Assembly (NCBI RefSeq): GCF_000315915.1
Contig: NC_020185.1
Coordinates: 2,294,001-2,358,000, forward strand
Origin: Henningerozyma blattae CBS 6284
Taxonomy: Eukaryota > Ascomycota > Saccharomycetes > Saccharomycetales > Saccharomycetaceae
Length of the DNA stretch: 64,000 nucleotides
Direction of reading: 5' to 3'
Positions 30,082 through 40,037 of this stretch are shown here, in pieces. The first letter of the stretch is position 1; each line of letters begins with the position of its first letter. The translations under genes were made by a program, and so were the position numbers. The notes below the pieces were generated by a model that searched no databases, was not told where the DNA came from, and saw only the letters and a list, made by a program, of their open reading frames with translations.

Positions 30082-30488
30082 ATTTAGAATATGCGTTGAA
30101 ATACGATTTGAACTTTAAACTAGTAAAACATACGATGACTTTTGTTTTCTATCTCCTTTATTCTATAAACGTCTTTTATTTTTTCTTATTTTTTATTTTT
30201 TTTTTTTTTTTCAATTAACTTATTTAGGTAGCGATGTGTTCTGATCAGATCTCTAATTTCCAAACATCGTTAGCACCATAAGAAGAGGTACAAAATAAGT
30301 TCAGGAGAATACAACAACAAATAAAGGACAAAGCTAGCTATAACCAACGATATTTTCATCAAATTTGACCAAAAACTAAAATTAAAAATTACTTTGAATG
30401 AATGAATAAATATATGAAAGTTTATAAATAGAGATGATAATAAATAACAAAATACTAATGAAGTTTATATATATAAATGACGAGCAGT
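30082..30488. other. MET1 to YKR070W-like spacer
   Basis: A 407-bp tandem spacer that serves as promoter for the HAD gene. It is AT-rich with a long poly-T (about 30193-30211). No specific site is recognised. Confidence 0.5.
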
Positions 30489-32147
30489 TTACAAAGTCAT
30501 ACTTTCTAACCACTGCTTAACTGAGTTTTCATCTATGAAATTATTGGATGCACTATCACAACCTTCTTTAACCCAATACTTCCAATCATCATTAAATTGG
30601 ATATATTTTTGATCTTTTTCTTTAACCAAAACATTAACAACTTTACCCATGATAATTAATCCTGGTGGTCTTGAACCAATTTCCTTTATTGTTTGAACTA
30701 CATATTTCAATTTTGTTCTAGTAATTCTTTGATCAGTACAAGAGGCTCGTTCTACGATAGCCACATCTATCAGATCATCCCAACCTTTTTGATTCAAACC
30801 TTTATACAGGTCTTCTATTCTATGTATGCACATTAGGAATATAGTGGTTCTCTTGGCATTATATTCTGGTATATCCGGAATAGTACCATTTTGACCTGTC
30901 CCCGTGCAAATCAATATGGAATCACTATAATTTCTCATAGTAGCAGGAATATCACTGACTAATGTACATGCCAAGGGGGATGTAATACCTGATACTACAT
31001 TAATTGAATAACCTAATTTATGGAATTTTAAAAATTCTTCACCACCACGACCAAACACATATGGATCACCTTGCTTTAACCTTACTACATGTTTACCTTG
31101 TTCTAAATTATTTAAAATGATTTGATTAATTTCTACTTGAGCATTATTAGCATTACCAGGGAATTTTTTGGCGGTGAAAATATCTATATCTGATGGTACG
31201 ATTGATAGAATCTCTTGGGGTATTAATTTATCCGCAACTATTAAATCAGCAGATTTCATTGCATCAATGGCACCTAACGTCAACATAGATAATGAACCTG
31301 GACCAGTACCCACTAAAGATAAAGTACCATTTGAATTGGGGATTTTCTTTAAAGCTGTCGAGTCATCCCTTGTAGAGATGTCAATTAATGATCTTGAAGT
31401 TAAATCTGTTATAGTTAGAGATTTCAAATTTGATAATGGTGAATACTCTACATTTTGATTTAACCAAAGTAATTGTTGTCTTAAAGTTTCAGTTGATACG
31501 TTATAATTATTTTTATAAATTTCATCATATAAATTGGCAACATTTTGATAAATCTTTTTAAAATCATGAGGAATAGAACCAGTCAAATGTCTTAATAATC
31601 TTTCATTCAATAATTGAATTGGTATTGGTAATGATAAAGGTGAAGAATTATAATTATCTATAGATATTTGCAGATTATTAGTTTGGTCTTGAAAATTGAA
31701 TGGTAAATTAAATGTAGAGAATTCCTTTAAATTTAAAGTATTGATGGGGATTCTTAATTTAATACATTGATTGAAAATAGTATTAATTAAATCCAATTCT
31801 TGAGGGGATGTGGGTAATAAATTTATAAAGACTTTATCAACGACTTTATTAACTAGTATTCTGCCAAAAGTGGTTAAATCAGATAGGTTGAAATCTCTTG
31901 ATATGATTTCTATTTTGTTATGGAATTGATTGATTAATTCTTTCACATTATTAATAGTACGTGGTTGGATGATGATTGGCTTTACATGAGAAATTAAAAG
32001 TTTTTTAATCAATTTAATGGAATAATTAATATCACAAGTGCCAATTATTAAAAACACGTTTTCATTAACATTTTCTGAAATTTGTAATGGAACAACATTA
32101 ATGTCGTTAGTGATATCGTTAGAATATAATGCTAAAGAAGATACCAT
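30489..32147 (-). CDS. MET1: Uroporphyrinogen III C-methyltransferase (siroheme synthesis)
   Basis: A 552-residue protein. It transfers two methyls from S-adenosylmethionine to uroporphyrinogen III to form precorrin-2, en route to siroheme for sulfite reductase. The C-terminal SUMT domain (about 275-520) has LVGTGPGSLSMLTLGA, DKLIP, RLKQGDPYVFGRGGEE and VVSGITSPLA. The N-terminal region (1-250) is family-specific; a GTCDINYS segment near 36 recalls the dehydrogenase fold of bacterial CysG. S. cerevisiae Met1 is 593 residues. Adjacent Met31/32 and Cbf1 sites suit sulfur-regulon control. Confidence 0.96.
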   Translation of the reverse strand: MVSSLALYSNDITNDINVVPLQISENVNENVFLIIGTCDINYSIKLIKKLLISHVKPIIIQPRTINNVKELINQFHNKIEIISRDFNLSDLTTFGRILVNKVVDKVFINLLPTSPQELDLINTIFNQCIKLRIPINTLNLKEFSTFNLPFNFQDQTNNLQISIDNYNSSPLSLPIPIQLLNERLLRHLTGSIPHDFKKIYQNVANLYDEIYKNNYNVSTETLRQQLLWLNQNVEYSPLSNLKSLTITDLTSRSLIDISTRDDSTALKKIPNSNGTLSLVGTGPGSLSMLTLGAIDAMKSADLIVADKLIPQEILSIVPSDIDIFTAKKFPGNANNAQVEINQIILNNLEQGKHVVRLKQGDPYVFGRGGEEFLKFHKLGYSINVVSGITSPLACTLVSDIPATMRNYSDSILICTGTGQNGTIPDIPEYNAKRTTIFLMCIHRIEDLYKGLNQKGWDDLIDVAIVERASCTDQRITRTKLKYVVQTIKEIGSRPPGLIIMGKVVNVLVKEKDQKYIQFNDDWKYWVKEGCDSASNNFIDENSVKQWLESMTL

Positions 32148-32466
32148 ATTTTTGTTTTTGGTTCAGTCTGTACTTTTTTTTATTTTATATTTAAGGGTGA
32201 TGTTTTGAGTAAGGTACGCAAGATGAATAAATAAACATTCCTGAAAGGGATCCTAGGCATACATATACATACATACATACATATATATATATATATATCG
32301 AAGTGAAAAATTAGTTATGATTGAAGATATAAGTTTTAAGAATATTGATATGTAATGATGACTGAATAAAAAAAACAGCTTTGCCGCTCACAGCTTGTAG
32401 TATCTTATTGATGTGGTGGTTAGCCAGATTGTAGGAAAACTGTCTAAATTAGCGTGAGATTATTAC

Positions 32467-32490
32467 CCACAGTGTCACATTTGTCACGTG
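32467..32490. promoter_or_regulatory. Met31/32 and Cbf1 sites of MET1
   Basis: CCACAGT (32467-32473, reverse of the Met31/32 core ACTGTGG) lies 10 bp from TCACGTG (32484-32490, the Cbf1/Met4 E-box), about 320-345 bp upstream of the MET1 start. This is the standard pairing in sulfur-assimilation promoters. Confidence 0.7.
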
Positions 32491-33041
32491 CTTTTGTTCT
32501 CTTTTGAAAGAAAAAAAAAATAACGATGGATTGGAAACTACAGCTAGCTCTAGAGAAACTCCGATCATGGGAAAGTAAAAATGACGAAATTAAATAGAAA
32601 AGCTATCGATTAGAAATGTTGAAATTTCCTTAGACGATAAGAAATATGAATAAGTAATTAATAAGCTATATAAATCTGAGTATGCATAGGGCCGGACGGA
32701 GAAATGCTGAGGGCTAGGGGTTGATAATGGGGTTAGTGTATCTATATATATATATATTTTCATAAATGTTCAAAAACAAAAACAAAAAAAAAATATGCAA
32801 ACAAATAAATGAAACAAAATTGAAAATAAAAAAAAATGCAAATTATTATCTAGCATATAATAGCATTGTTTAAAATGCATATCTTGAATACTTTTAGCAG
32901 CATATATATACATATCTATCGCAATATATAATTTTCATATTACAAGATTAATCGGGCGAGAAAGATTGGTAAAAACTATTTGAAAAACTAATATTGAAAA
33001 AAACTCAAAAAAAGAAAGAATAGAGATAAATCAATACGGAT

Positions 33042-33043
<2 letters not shown>

Positions 33044-33085
<42 letters not shown>
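33044..33085. repeat. (CA)n microsatellite before BET3
   Basis: About 21 CA units end 34 bp before the gap that hides the BET3 start. Confidence 0.95.
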
Positions 33086-33088
<3 letters not shown>

Positions 33089-33119
33089 CTAATATACGCG
33101 TAGACTAACTACTACTACT

Positions 33120-33125
33120 NNNNNN
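33120..33125. other. Assembly gap (6 N) over the BET3 start
   Basis: Six N bases interrupt a TAC-rich repeat. The in-frame BET3 codons continue up to the gap, so its ATG is probably hidden here. Confidence 0.95.
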
Positions 33126-33715
33126 ATACTACATACTCTCAAAGGTCGTTGGGGGAAGAAATATGGAAGAACAAGACACAGAAAGTCAATGCTGAGATCT
33201 TCACGTTGACATACGGGTCTATTGTCACACAACTAGTAGATGAATTGAATGATGATTACCATTTAGTTAACAAACAATTATATGAGATGGGGTATAACAT
33301 CGGTATCCGTCTTATCGAAGATTTCCTGGCAAGAACAGCTTTACCACGTTGCGAAGATATGCTCAAATGTAGTGAGGTTATTAGCAAGTGTGCATTCAAG
33401 ATATTTCTAGATATTGTCCCCAAAGTAAGTAGTTGGAGTAATGACAAGAAATCATTTTCTTTAATAATCGAAGATAACCCATTGAGTCAATTTGTAGAAA
33501 TCCCTAGAAATAAAGACTCCAACGGTGCAACAAACAAGGAAGAATTATGGTATTCCAACATATTATGTGGTATCATCAAAGGTGCTTTAGAAATGGTTCA
33601 ATTGGACGTTGAATGTTGGTTTGTTTCAGATGAAGTCAAGGGAGATTCCCAAACAGAAATCCGGATCAAACTAAACAAAGTCTTGGTCGATGAAATACCA
33701 ATCGGTGAGGATTAA
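33126..33715 (+). CDS. BET3: TRAPP subunit Bet3 (start codon lost in gap)
   Basis: Bet3 is a core subunit of TRAPP complexes, the Ypt1 guanine-nucleotide exchange factors at the Golgi. From GEEIWKNKTQK onward the protein closely follows Bet3: TLTYGSIV, GYNIGIRLIEDFLARTALPRC, the palmitoylated-Cys context SKCAFKIF, and WYSNILCGIIKGALEMVQLDVECWF (split across 173-200 bp of the 3' half). It ends DEIPIGED. No ATG precedes this block; a TTG lies at 33149, but in-frame codons encoding TTYSQRS extend to the gap and resemble the S. cerevisiae N-terminus, so the true ATG is likely within the N bases. About 196 residues are visible. Confidence 0.96.
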
Positions 33716-34551
33716 GGATTGATAATTGAGGATGACAATTAAAGATTGGCATGTGAGGCTTAGATCACGAGCATAGCATATCATACAGGAAAGTAATATA
33801 GAAAGTATATATGATTTTAATATTAATAATGATTTGTAAGCACATCACTATTAGCAGCGTTGGGACCCGCGGCTATAGGTAACCACATGCAAGCAAATAA
33901 GTATCAATAGGGTAAAACCCCATCATCTTTATTCTTGCTACTTATATCCATGGATATAAACAGAAAAGGGTAAACTACAAAAAAAATACTAGAAAATACT
34001 CATATAGAGCCCTGCGAGCATTCTGCTGCCGTGCCCCAGACAGATTTCACTGTCTGAAACAAGTAAAATTCCATTCCACAATTTATTCTTTTTTCTTTTT
34101 TTTCAATAATTTTTATTTCTTTTTTTTTTTTTTTTTTTTTTTCTCTTTCCTTTCGTATATTTTCTTATTTCGGGAACTATATTACTATACCGTATTGAGT
34201 AATATATATTCCTCGGAAAAATGTCTCGGACTGAAACTCGGGTGCATGTCGCATTCTCTCCGCAAAAATAAAACCGCCATTACTTGTCTAAGCGTGTTTC
34301 TTTCCTTTTCTTGTGGTAAATCATCAACCAGATCATCTACAAGCAACGGTACCTCAGCTCTTAACTTTCGGCGTTTAACACATTCTTAATAGCCGCTGTC
34401 CCAGGGTAACTCCATTTAGTCTATTCACGACACGTCCCCCCAGTCTTTGTTTACTCGGCGGCTCGCCCATTGTTTATTTACCAATGCCAGATCTCTGGTA
34501 CCCTTGTGGTGACGCGTGGATATGGCCCTATCCCAAGATGGAAATTCAAGA

Positions 34552-34571
34552 CCGAACACGGATTGGTTCGG
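34552..34571. promoter_or_regulatory. Inverted CCGAAC/GTTCGG with 8-bp spacer
   Basis: Perfect 6-bp arms with CCG/CGG ends, the form recognised by dimeric Zn-cluster activators. A related palindrome lies upstream of STD1 (46021-46037). The regulator is unknown. Confidence 0.4.
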
Positions 34572-34645
34572 GCCATATATTGTCGGCTACGGACAATTCT
34601 GTTTGCACGCGATAATGCCAGAGAGAAACACGCAGCACTAAGTAC

Positions 34646-34653
34646 TCCACGGA
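34646..34653. promoter_or_regulatory. Pleiotropic drug response element (TCCACGGA)
   Basis: Exact match, reverse of TCCGTGGA, to the Pdr1/Pdr3 site, about 945 bp upstream of RSB1. RSB1 is a known Pdr1 target in S. cerevisiae. The distance is long but within the same intergenic region. Confidence 0.6.
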
Positions 34654-35598
34654 GTCGGCCTACAGGCACCAAGCAGAGACAATCCGCAGCAGCCAGCCAC
34701 TGCGCTCATCCTCTGAGCCTGCCATTGAGTCTTCTGTTTCCAGTTCTGGAAATCACTGAGAATAGCTCCGAGCACTTCTCGGCAGTTCTGTGTGGATCTT
34801 GACACACCTGGCACTCTGTGGCTTTCCTGAATAGGTGGAGCCTATTTCGTGTTTGCCTTATTGGGACATAGAGTATTACTCAGTCAGTTAGATTCCTTTC
34901 CTAATGGGGACACAGGATATTGCCTGTGTTTGTCTCAGTTGCCTATTTCCTAATTGGCTCTTATATCCTCGGGTCTTAAAACGCCATGGTCTTAATTCAA
35001 TACAATTAGATGTCATCAGGAATATTAATTCTAATAAACTATAATGTATTTTCAAAAGGACATAATGGTGATTACGTCTTGTTTGTAAAGATTAATAGGC
35101 TACTGCAACTAGAAAGTTGGCTGTCAATAATTAAGCAACAAAAAAAAATAAAAAAATAAAAAAATAAAAAAATAGCGCTTCCTTTTCATTTACTCATTTC
35201 CAGTTGTTCAATTTTATTTGCTCATTTTGTCCCTGGATACTTGTGTCTGTATGTATTATGATGTAGACTCTTTTCATATATAATACATGTTCTAGTCATA
35301 TATATATACTAAATGTCTACTTTACAGCTTGTTTGTAGGTTCCCGTTTCAAATTCTTTGGTACAGTGTAATGGAATAATATTTTACATTCCATATTTAGT
35401 AATAATAATAAGTTTTATTTTTTTTTTTAATATTTCAATTCATTTAATTACTACGCTTACTACACTCTTTTTCTTTTTATCTCATTACTAATTTTTTTGC
35501 ATTTACTCTTACTCTTTTTATTTATCACCCTACATACTACACCTTACACTTTATACATTAATTCAAGACTCAATCAAATATAATTCAATCAAATCAAG

Positions 35599-36870
35599 AT
35601 GGATTTCAATACAACTCTAATAAATGAATTGGGGTACCAGATCAAGAAACACTCTTCCAATCCATACCATAAATCATATTACGATGGTATGGTACCCAAC
35701 ATAGGTTTCAATCTTGCCATGTTAGTTATTTGGGGTATAATATTAGCTGTTAATTGTGTTCAAGTATATTGGAGACAATGGTGGTTCTCAATAGCATTTA
35801 TCTGCGCTGATATTTTGGAAATATTGGGTTATGTAGGTAGAGTTATCGGTCATTACAACTTATATTCTCTAGATCCATACATTCTTCAAATGGTTTGTTT
35901 AACTTTAGCTCCCATCTTTACCATGGGTGGGTTGTATTATCAATTGGCAAAATTAATTGAAATTTATGGTCATAAATATTCTCTTTTACCTTCCCCCATG
36001 GCTTATTCCTACATTTTCATCTTTTGCGATATAGTATCATTGGCTGTACAAGCTGCTGGTGGTGGTGTGGCAGCTACTGATGTGGCCGATAGCAAGTCTT
36101 CACATCAAGGTACACAAATCTTTATCGGTGGTCTTTCTTTACAAGTAGCAACAATGGTCATCTTCATGGTGCTTTGGTTCTATTTCACTTGGATTGTTTA
36201 CATCGATACAAGATTGAAATATACAGGAAAAAAATTCCCCACTTGGTCTGTATTGAAAGTTCCAAATATTCAACTAGAACAATACTACAGAGAAAAATAC
36301 GCTCATTTACGTGTTAATCCAGAAAGATTCCTCTTCAAATATTTCCCCTTGGCCTTTTCTGCTGCTGTCATTTTTGTGTTTATTCGTTGTTGTTATCGTT
36401 TAGCTGAATTAGTCGACGGTTGGTCAGGTTATATCATTACTCATGAAAATTATTTTATTATATTAGACGCTTTGATGGTCTCTATGGCAACCGTCTTGAT
36501 GAGCATCTTCCATCCAGGTCTTGCATTCGATGGGCTACATACAAGTATTCCAATTACTAAAGGTCATGTGGATCCAGAGACTTTGATGAATGTTGATTTG
36601 GAATCTTCTGCATACAAGTATGACGAAGACATCCAAGTCCAATCCGGTTGTAACGATGGAGATGTGGACATTCAAACTATTCATACTCAAACTGTAGGGA
36701 AATATAATGATTTCGATAAACGTGATGAATTGGAAGTGGTTGATGAAGTCAATTCTTTCAAATCTTCTTCAAATGGCACATTAGACACTGAAGTAGAACA
36801 TCAAATCGATGATGATAAAGAAGAAAAGGTGGATTTAAAACCTTCAACTTCAATAGAATATGCAGTTTGA
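35599..36870 (+). CDS. RSB1: Rsb1-like sphingoid long-chain-base translocase/exporter (RTA1 family)
   Basis: A 423-residue membrane protein of the RTA1/LTE family. Rsb1 protects cells from long-chain bases and responds to lost lipid asymmetry. About seven hydrophobic segments lie between 33 and 320. Family signatures include YWRQWWFSIAFICADILEILGY, QAAGGGVAAT and the extracellular NPYH...GMVPNIGFN lead. An acidic cytosolic tail (about 330-423) exceeds the S. cerevisiae protein. YOR049C neighbours RAT1 (YOR048C); here one gene lies between them. A PDRE upstream supports the assignment over RTA1, RTM1 or PUG1. Confidence 0.88.
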   Translation: MDFNTTLINELGYQIKKHSSNPYHKSYYDGMVPNIGFNLAMLVIWGIILAVNCVQVYWRQWWFSIAFICADILEILGYVGRVIGHYNLYSLDPYILQMVCLTLAPIFTMGGLYYQLAKLIEIYGHKYSLLPSPMAYSYIFIFCDIVSLAVQAAGGGVAATDVADSKSSHQGTQIFIGGLSLQVATMVIFMVLWFYFTWIVYIDTRLKYTGKKFPTWSVLKVPNIQLEQYYREKYAHLRVNPERFLFKYFPLAFSAAVIFVFIRCCYRLAELVDGWSGYIITHENYFIILDALMVSMATVLMSIFHPGLAFDGLHTSIPITKGHVDPETLMNVDLESSAYKYDEDIQVQSGCNDGDVDIQTIHTQTVGKYNDFDKRDELEVVDEVNSFKSSSNGTLDTEVEHQIDDDKEEKVDLKPSTSIEYAV

Positions 36871-37896
36871 AAAAAATAACAAAAAAAATAAAAAAAGAAA
36901 AATCTATTCGCTAAAAATTAATACCCCTCAATCGCTTGATATTTTTTTTTTCACCTACACAGTTTAATTCCTTAATTTGCATTTTTTACAACCTTTAATG
37001 ACAATACTTTTATTTCTATTTTTTTTCACATCACTTTATCGTATCAATCATATTTCATTCTCTTCATAATAGAAAGCATTGCTATTCTATCCCGCCTGAT
37101 CTTATGCATTACAAAAGCCATATATATATGACCCTCATTGCTCTCCCTTCATATCTAAATTTCGCTTATTATTATTATTATTATTATCTTTATTATAACT
37201 TTTTTTGGCTCTTTTTATAGAAAACATTACTTTCTTATACCATCGTTATCTTTATCATTATAGTTCTTTTACTATTTTTTTTAATACAATCGTCGTATAT
37301 ATAATATCGGTTTTTACTCTTTTTAAATATATATATATTTATATCTTCAAGCAGTAGTTAACTATTATTTAACTAATTTTAATTTCTTCAACATACTATA
37401 AATCAATATTGCCAAACTCTTCTATTTACATTCACATTATGAAAATTCAAATATGCGCCACGAAATATCATGATAGAATTAGTATAATTTTACGAGCTTG
37501 CGTCTCTCTTTCCTAAGTTGATAGTTAGACACTTTTGTATAATTCTTCTCTATAAATTAATTCATGTCTATCTATAAGATAAAATTTCGTTTGGAGTTTT
37601 TTTTACTTTTAGGCAAATAAGAGTAAGTTACGCGAAAGTATTCCATTGAAAATATCTCGTAAATATAACTATTTCTGTCAAGTCTTAACAATTGATTTGA
37701 AATTTACAAATTTTAAAATTTGTATTAATTCGGAATAATTCGTATTCAAAAAATAAAAATTGAATTCGTTTCGTCAAGTACATATTTAAAGTATCTAATT
37801 ATGGAGCATGTTGACTAACTTGGAACTTGTACAATCAGACGGGAAATGTCCTAATAAAGATGGTATTTTTGCTAGAAATGATCATCCAAGCATCAA
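36871..37896. other. RSB1 / methyltransferase-like convergent spacer
   Basis: A 1.03-kb AT-rich spacer with poly-T tracts and an ATT run (about 37170-37185). No gene or RNA is recognised. Confidence 0.6.
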
Positions 37897-39348
37897 CTAA
37901 AGTGCTACATGGAATATTATTACAATAGTAAGGGGAGATGCGTTACGAATGAAGCACTCCAAAATCCGAGTTATAAAGTTTTTAAAACTTTTATCCTTCA
38001 TATCTAATTGCGTGTCGTCGATCCAATCAACAATAAAATCGTATAAATCTTCAAATTCTAAAGTATTAATATCACCAACATTATCATTATCAGTTATTTC
38101 GTAGTTACTAATGTTAGCTTCGTCTATAATTATTTGATTATAGATATCTTGAATCTCTTTGAAATTTAATAAAAATTCAAGCATTCTCTTTCGTTTAATT
38201 TGTCTGAGAATAGAGATAGATTCATTGCTATTATCAGCAGACTTCAATAGATTTCCAACTGCTGTTCTTGAATTTCTATCAAATAATAAGTATTTTAGAA
38301 TATTAAAAAAAGTTGGATCCCATCGTTGTGGTGTGTCAATTAAAAAGAATTTATTTCTTGGAACATGTTTTATAATTTTTTTAAATAATTCAATAGTACC
38401 TTTCGGTAAGAAAACGTTGGAATTCAATTTTTTATTAGATCCTTTTAAGATACGAAGTAGTTTATTATCACTATATCCAAATCCATTTAAATTTAAAAAA
38501 TCTATCGTGTTAGAACATTCATCATCAATGTTTTTATTGAACCATACATATTGATTTTCTAGGTTTATCATACCTTGTTCCCATATTTTTTTTTCAAAAT
38601 TATACCGTACAAGTTCATTAGGTAAATATCTTAAAATGTCATTCAACATAATAATATAGGCATGGTCTTCTAAAATTCCTCCCATACTTTTATTTTTTTT
38701 GTTCGTAATTTCTGGATCATTAAAAACAGAAATATTATTTACAAGTTGAATGTGATCTCTATACCTTTCATTCATCTTATTTAGCATTCTTTGAAAAGAT
38801 TTAGACTGATTGATACCATTATGATATAATGGTAATAGATGGAATTTTATTCTAGTAAACATATCTTCAGGGATTTGTTCTTTAAAATTATCCATCAAGT
38901 ATTGAATAAAAGTAAAAGTTTGTTGGTAATTAGTAAAGACTTGAATGATATTCAAATCTTCATATGGGTAATGATTGATGCTATAATCGACATATAACCA
39001 CTTTGATAAACTATTACAGACTAAATTTAAAAAGGGACTTAATTCATTTAATTGATTATGGCTATTATAATATTTTGGTTCAAAAAAATCAATGTTTGAA
39101 CCACTAGTTTTCAACAATTTGGTAGAGTTTATCTGTTCCACATAATCTCTTAATGGTATGGATTTATTAATTGCTACTGAATGAATTGAATATAGTTTTA
39201 TTTGCTTAATTAGACGTAGATGAACAAATGGATGGTTATTTCCTATTACTAATCGTAAACTGTTGCTTTTCATACTATTGTAGACACTGATTACTATGTT
39301 TCTCCAAACAGTATTTTCAAAAGGGTAGGAATCATGAAGTACTTTCAA
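37897..39348 (-). CDS. Divergent MidA/NDUFAF7-like mitochondrial protein (tentative)
   Basis: A 483-residue protein that I do not identify with certainty. The order of features resembles the MidA/NDUFAF7 (Methyltransf_28) family, possibly the YKL162C type: IPLRDYVEQIN early, FEPKYYN, YPYEDLNIIQVF, then the LPKGTIELFKKIIKHVPRNK block followed by FFLIDTPQRWDP, resembling the family's 'P..ll..hFP.h.l.l.D' region. The glycine-rich SAM loop is not obvious, so it may be inactive. The internal Met at 39273 starts a basic, Ser/Leu-rich stretch (MKSNSLRLVIGNNHP) more like a mitochondrial presequence than the first Met. It sits between RSB1 and RAT1, adjacent genes in S. cerevisiae. Confidence 0.45.
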   Translation of the reverse strand: MKVLHDSYPFENTVWRNIVISVYNSMKSNSLRLVIGNNHPFVHLRLIKQIKLYSIHSVAINKSIPLRDYVEQINSTKLLKTSGSNIDFFEPKYYNSHNQLNELSPFLNLVCNSLSKWLYVDYSINHYPYEDLNIIQVFTNYQQTFTFIQYLMDNFKEQIPEDMFTRIKFHLLPLYHNGINQSKSFQRMLNKMNERYRDHIQLVNNISVFNDPEITNKKNKSMGGILEDHAYIIMLNDILRYLPNELVRYNFEKKIWEQGMINLENQYVWFNKNIDDECSNTIDFLNLNGFGYSDNKLLRILKGSNKKLNSNVFLPKGTIELFKKIIKHVPRNKFFLIDTPQRWDPTFFNILKYLLFDRNSRTAVGNLLKSADNSNESISILRQIKRKRMLEFLLNFKEIQDIYNQIIIDEANISNYEITDNDNVGDINTLEFEDLYDFIVDWIDDTQLDMKDKSFKNFITRILECFIRNASPLTIVIIFHVAL

Positions 39349-40037
39349 ATACTTAAATACAATATAGTATTGATATTTGCAAGATTATAGTAGTATTTTA
39401 TTTATTTATTTTTTTGATTCTTTAGACTATTTTCATTATGTTGCTATTTATACTTTTTTTCATAAAACTTTAACCAGGGAGATTAAAACGCTTCCTCTAT
39501 AAATTAGTTTAAGCGGTTTAATCAAAAAAATAAAATAATTTTTTCCAAGTATAACAATTAGAAACCTATTAAACGGTCAATTTCATAACTTCTATAATTT
39601 TAAATTAAAAAGGTAACGTTTATTCTATAAAAGCAATAAGTGAAAGTTCCCTTATTATGATTTTAATGATTTAAGAAATGCTATGTCATTTTTCAAAGCC
39701 CTTGTTCAATATTTATGGAACCCTATGTCACGAACGAAAATTAAGTTTAGGATTTTTAAAATTTTTGAAAATAGATAATTTCTTGGGGAAAACTCATCGC
39801 TAGAAATATTTTATAATGTATGCATTTTATTAAGCATAACAGAAATTTAACTAAAGTAAAAAGTAAATAGAAGTGTTAAATAACATACTGCATTTTGACT
39901 GTTGGTGTACTTTGCCACATCTCGATTGTTCAGATCATATTATATTTATATAGCTAGATAATCAAAATCATCTGATTTTAAGATAGAAAGGAAAAGTTAA
40001 GCTAATAATATTGCTAACCAAAAAGTAGATTTTAATA
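39349..40037. promoter_or_regulatory. Divergent spacer upstream of RAT1
   Basis: A 689-bp AT-rich divergent spacer. TTTGCCACA near 39910 is one base from the Rpn4 site but is weak. Nothing else is recognised. Confidence 0.45.

Larger units (their letters stand above)
32148..33119. promoter_or_regulatory. MET1/BET3 divergent promoter
   Basis: A 0.97-kb spacer. It contains an ACAT/AT microsatellite (about 32260-32298), sulfur-regulon sites (32467-32490), and a (CA)n tract just before BET3. Otherwise it is AT-rich. Confidence 0.6.
33716..35598. promoter_or_regulatory. Long RSB1 upstream region
   Basis: A 1.9-kb spacer. GC is elevated from ~33850 to 34990, with poly-T at about 34080-34145. It holds an exact PDRE (34646-34653), a near-PDRE TCCTCGGA (near 34211) and the inverted pair CCGAAC/GTTCGG (34552-34571). 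The last 600 bp are AT-rich. Short ORFs in it are not supported. Confidence 0.6.
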
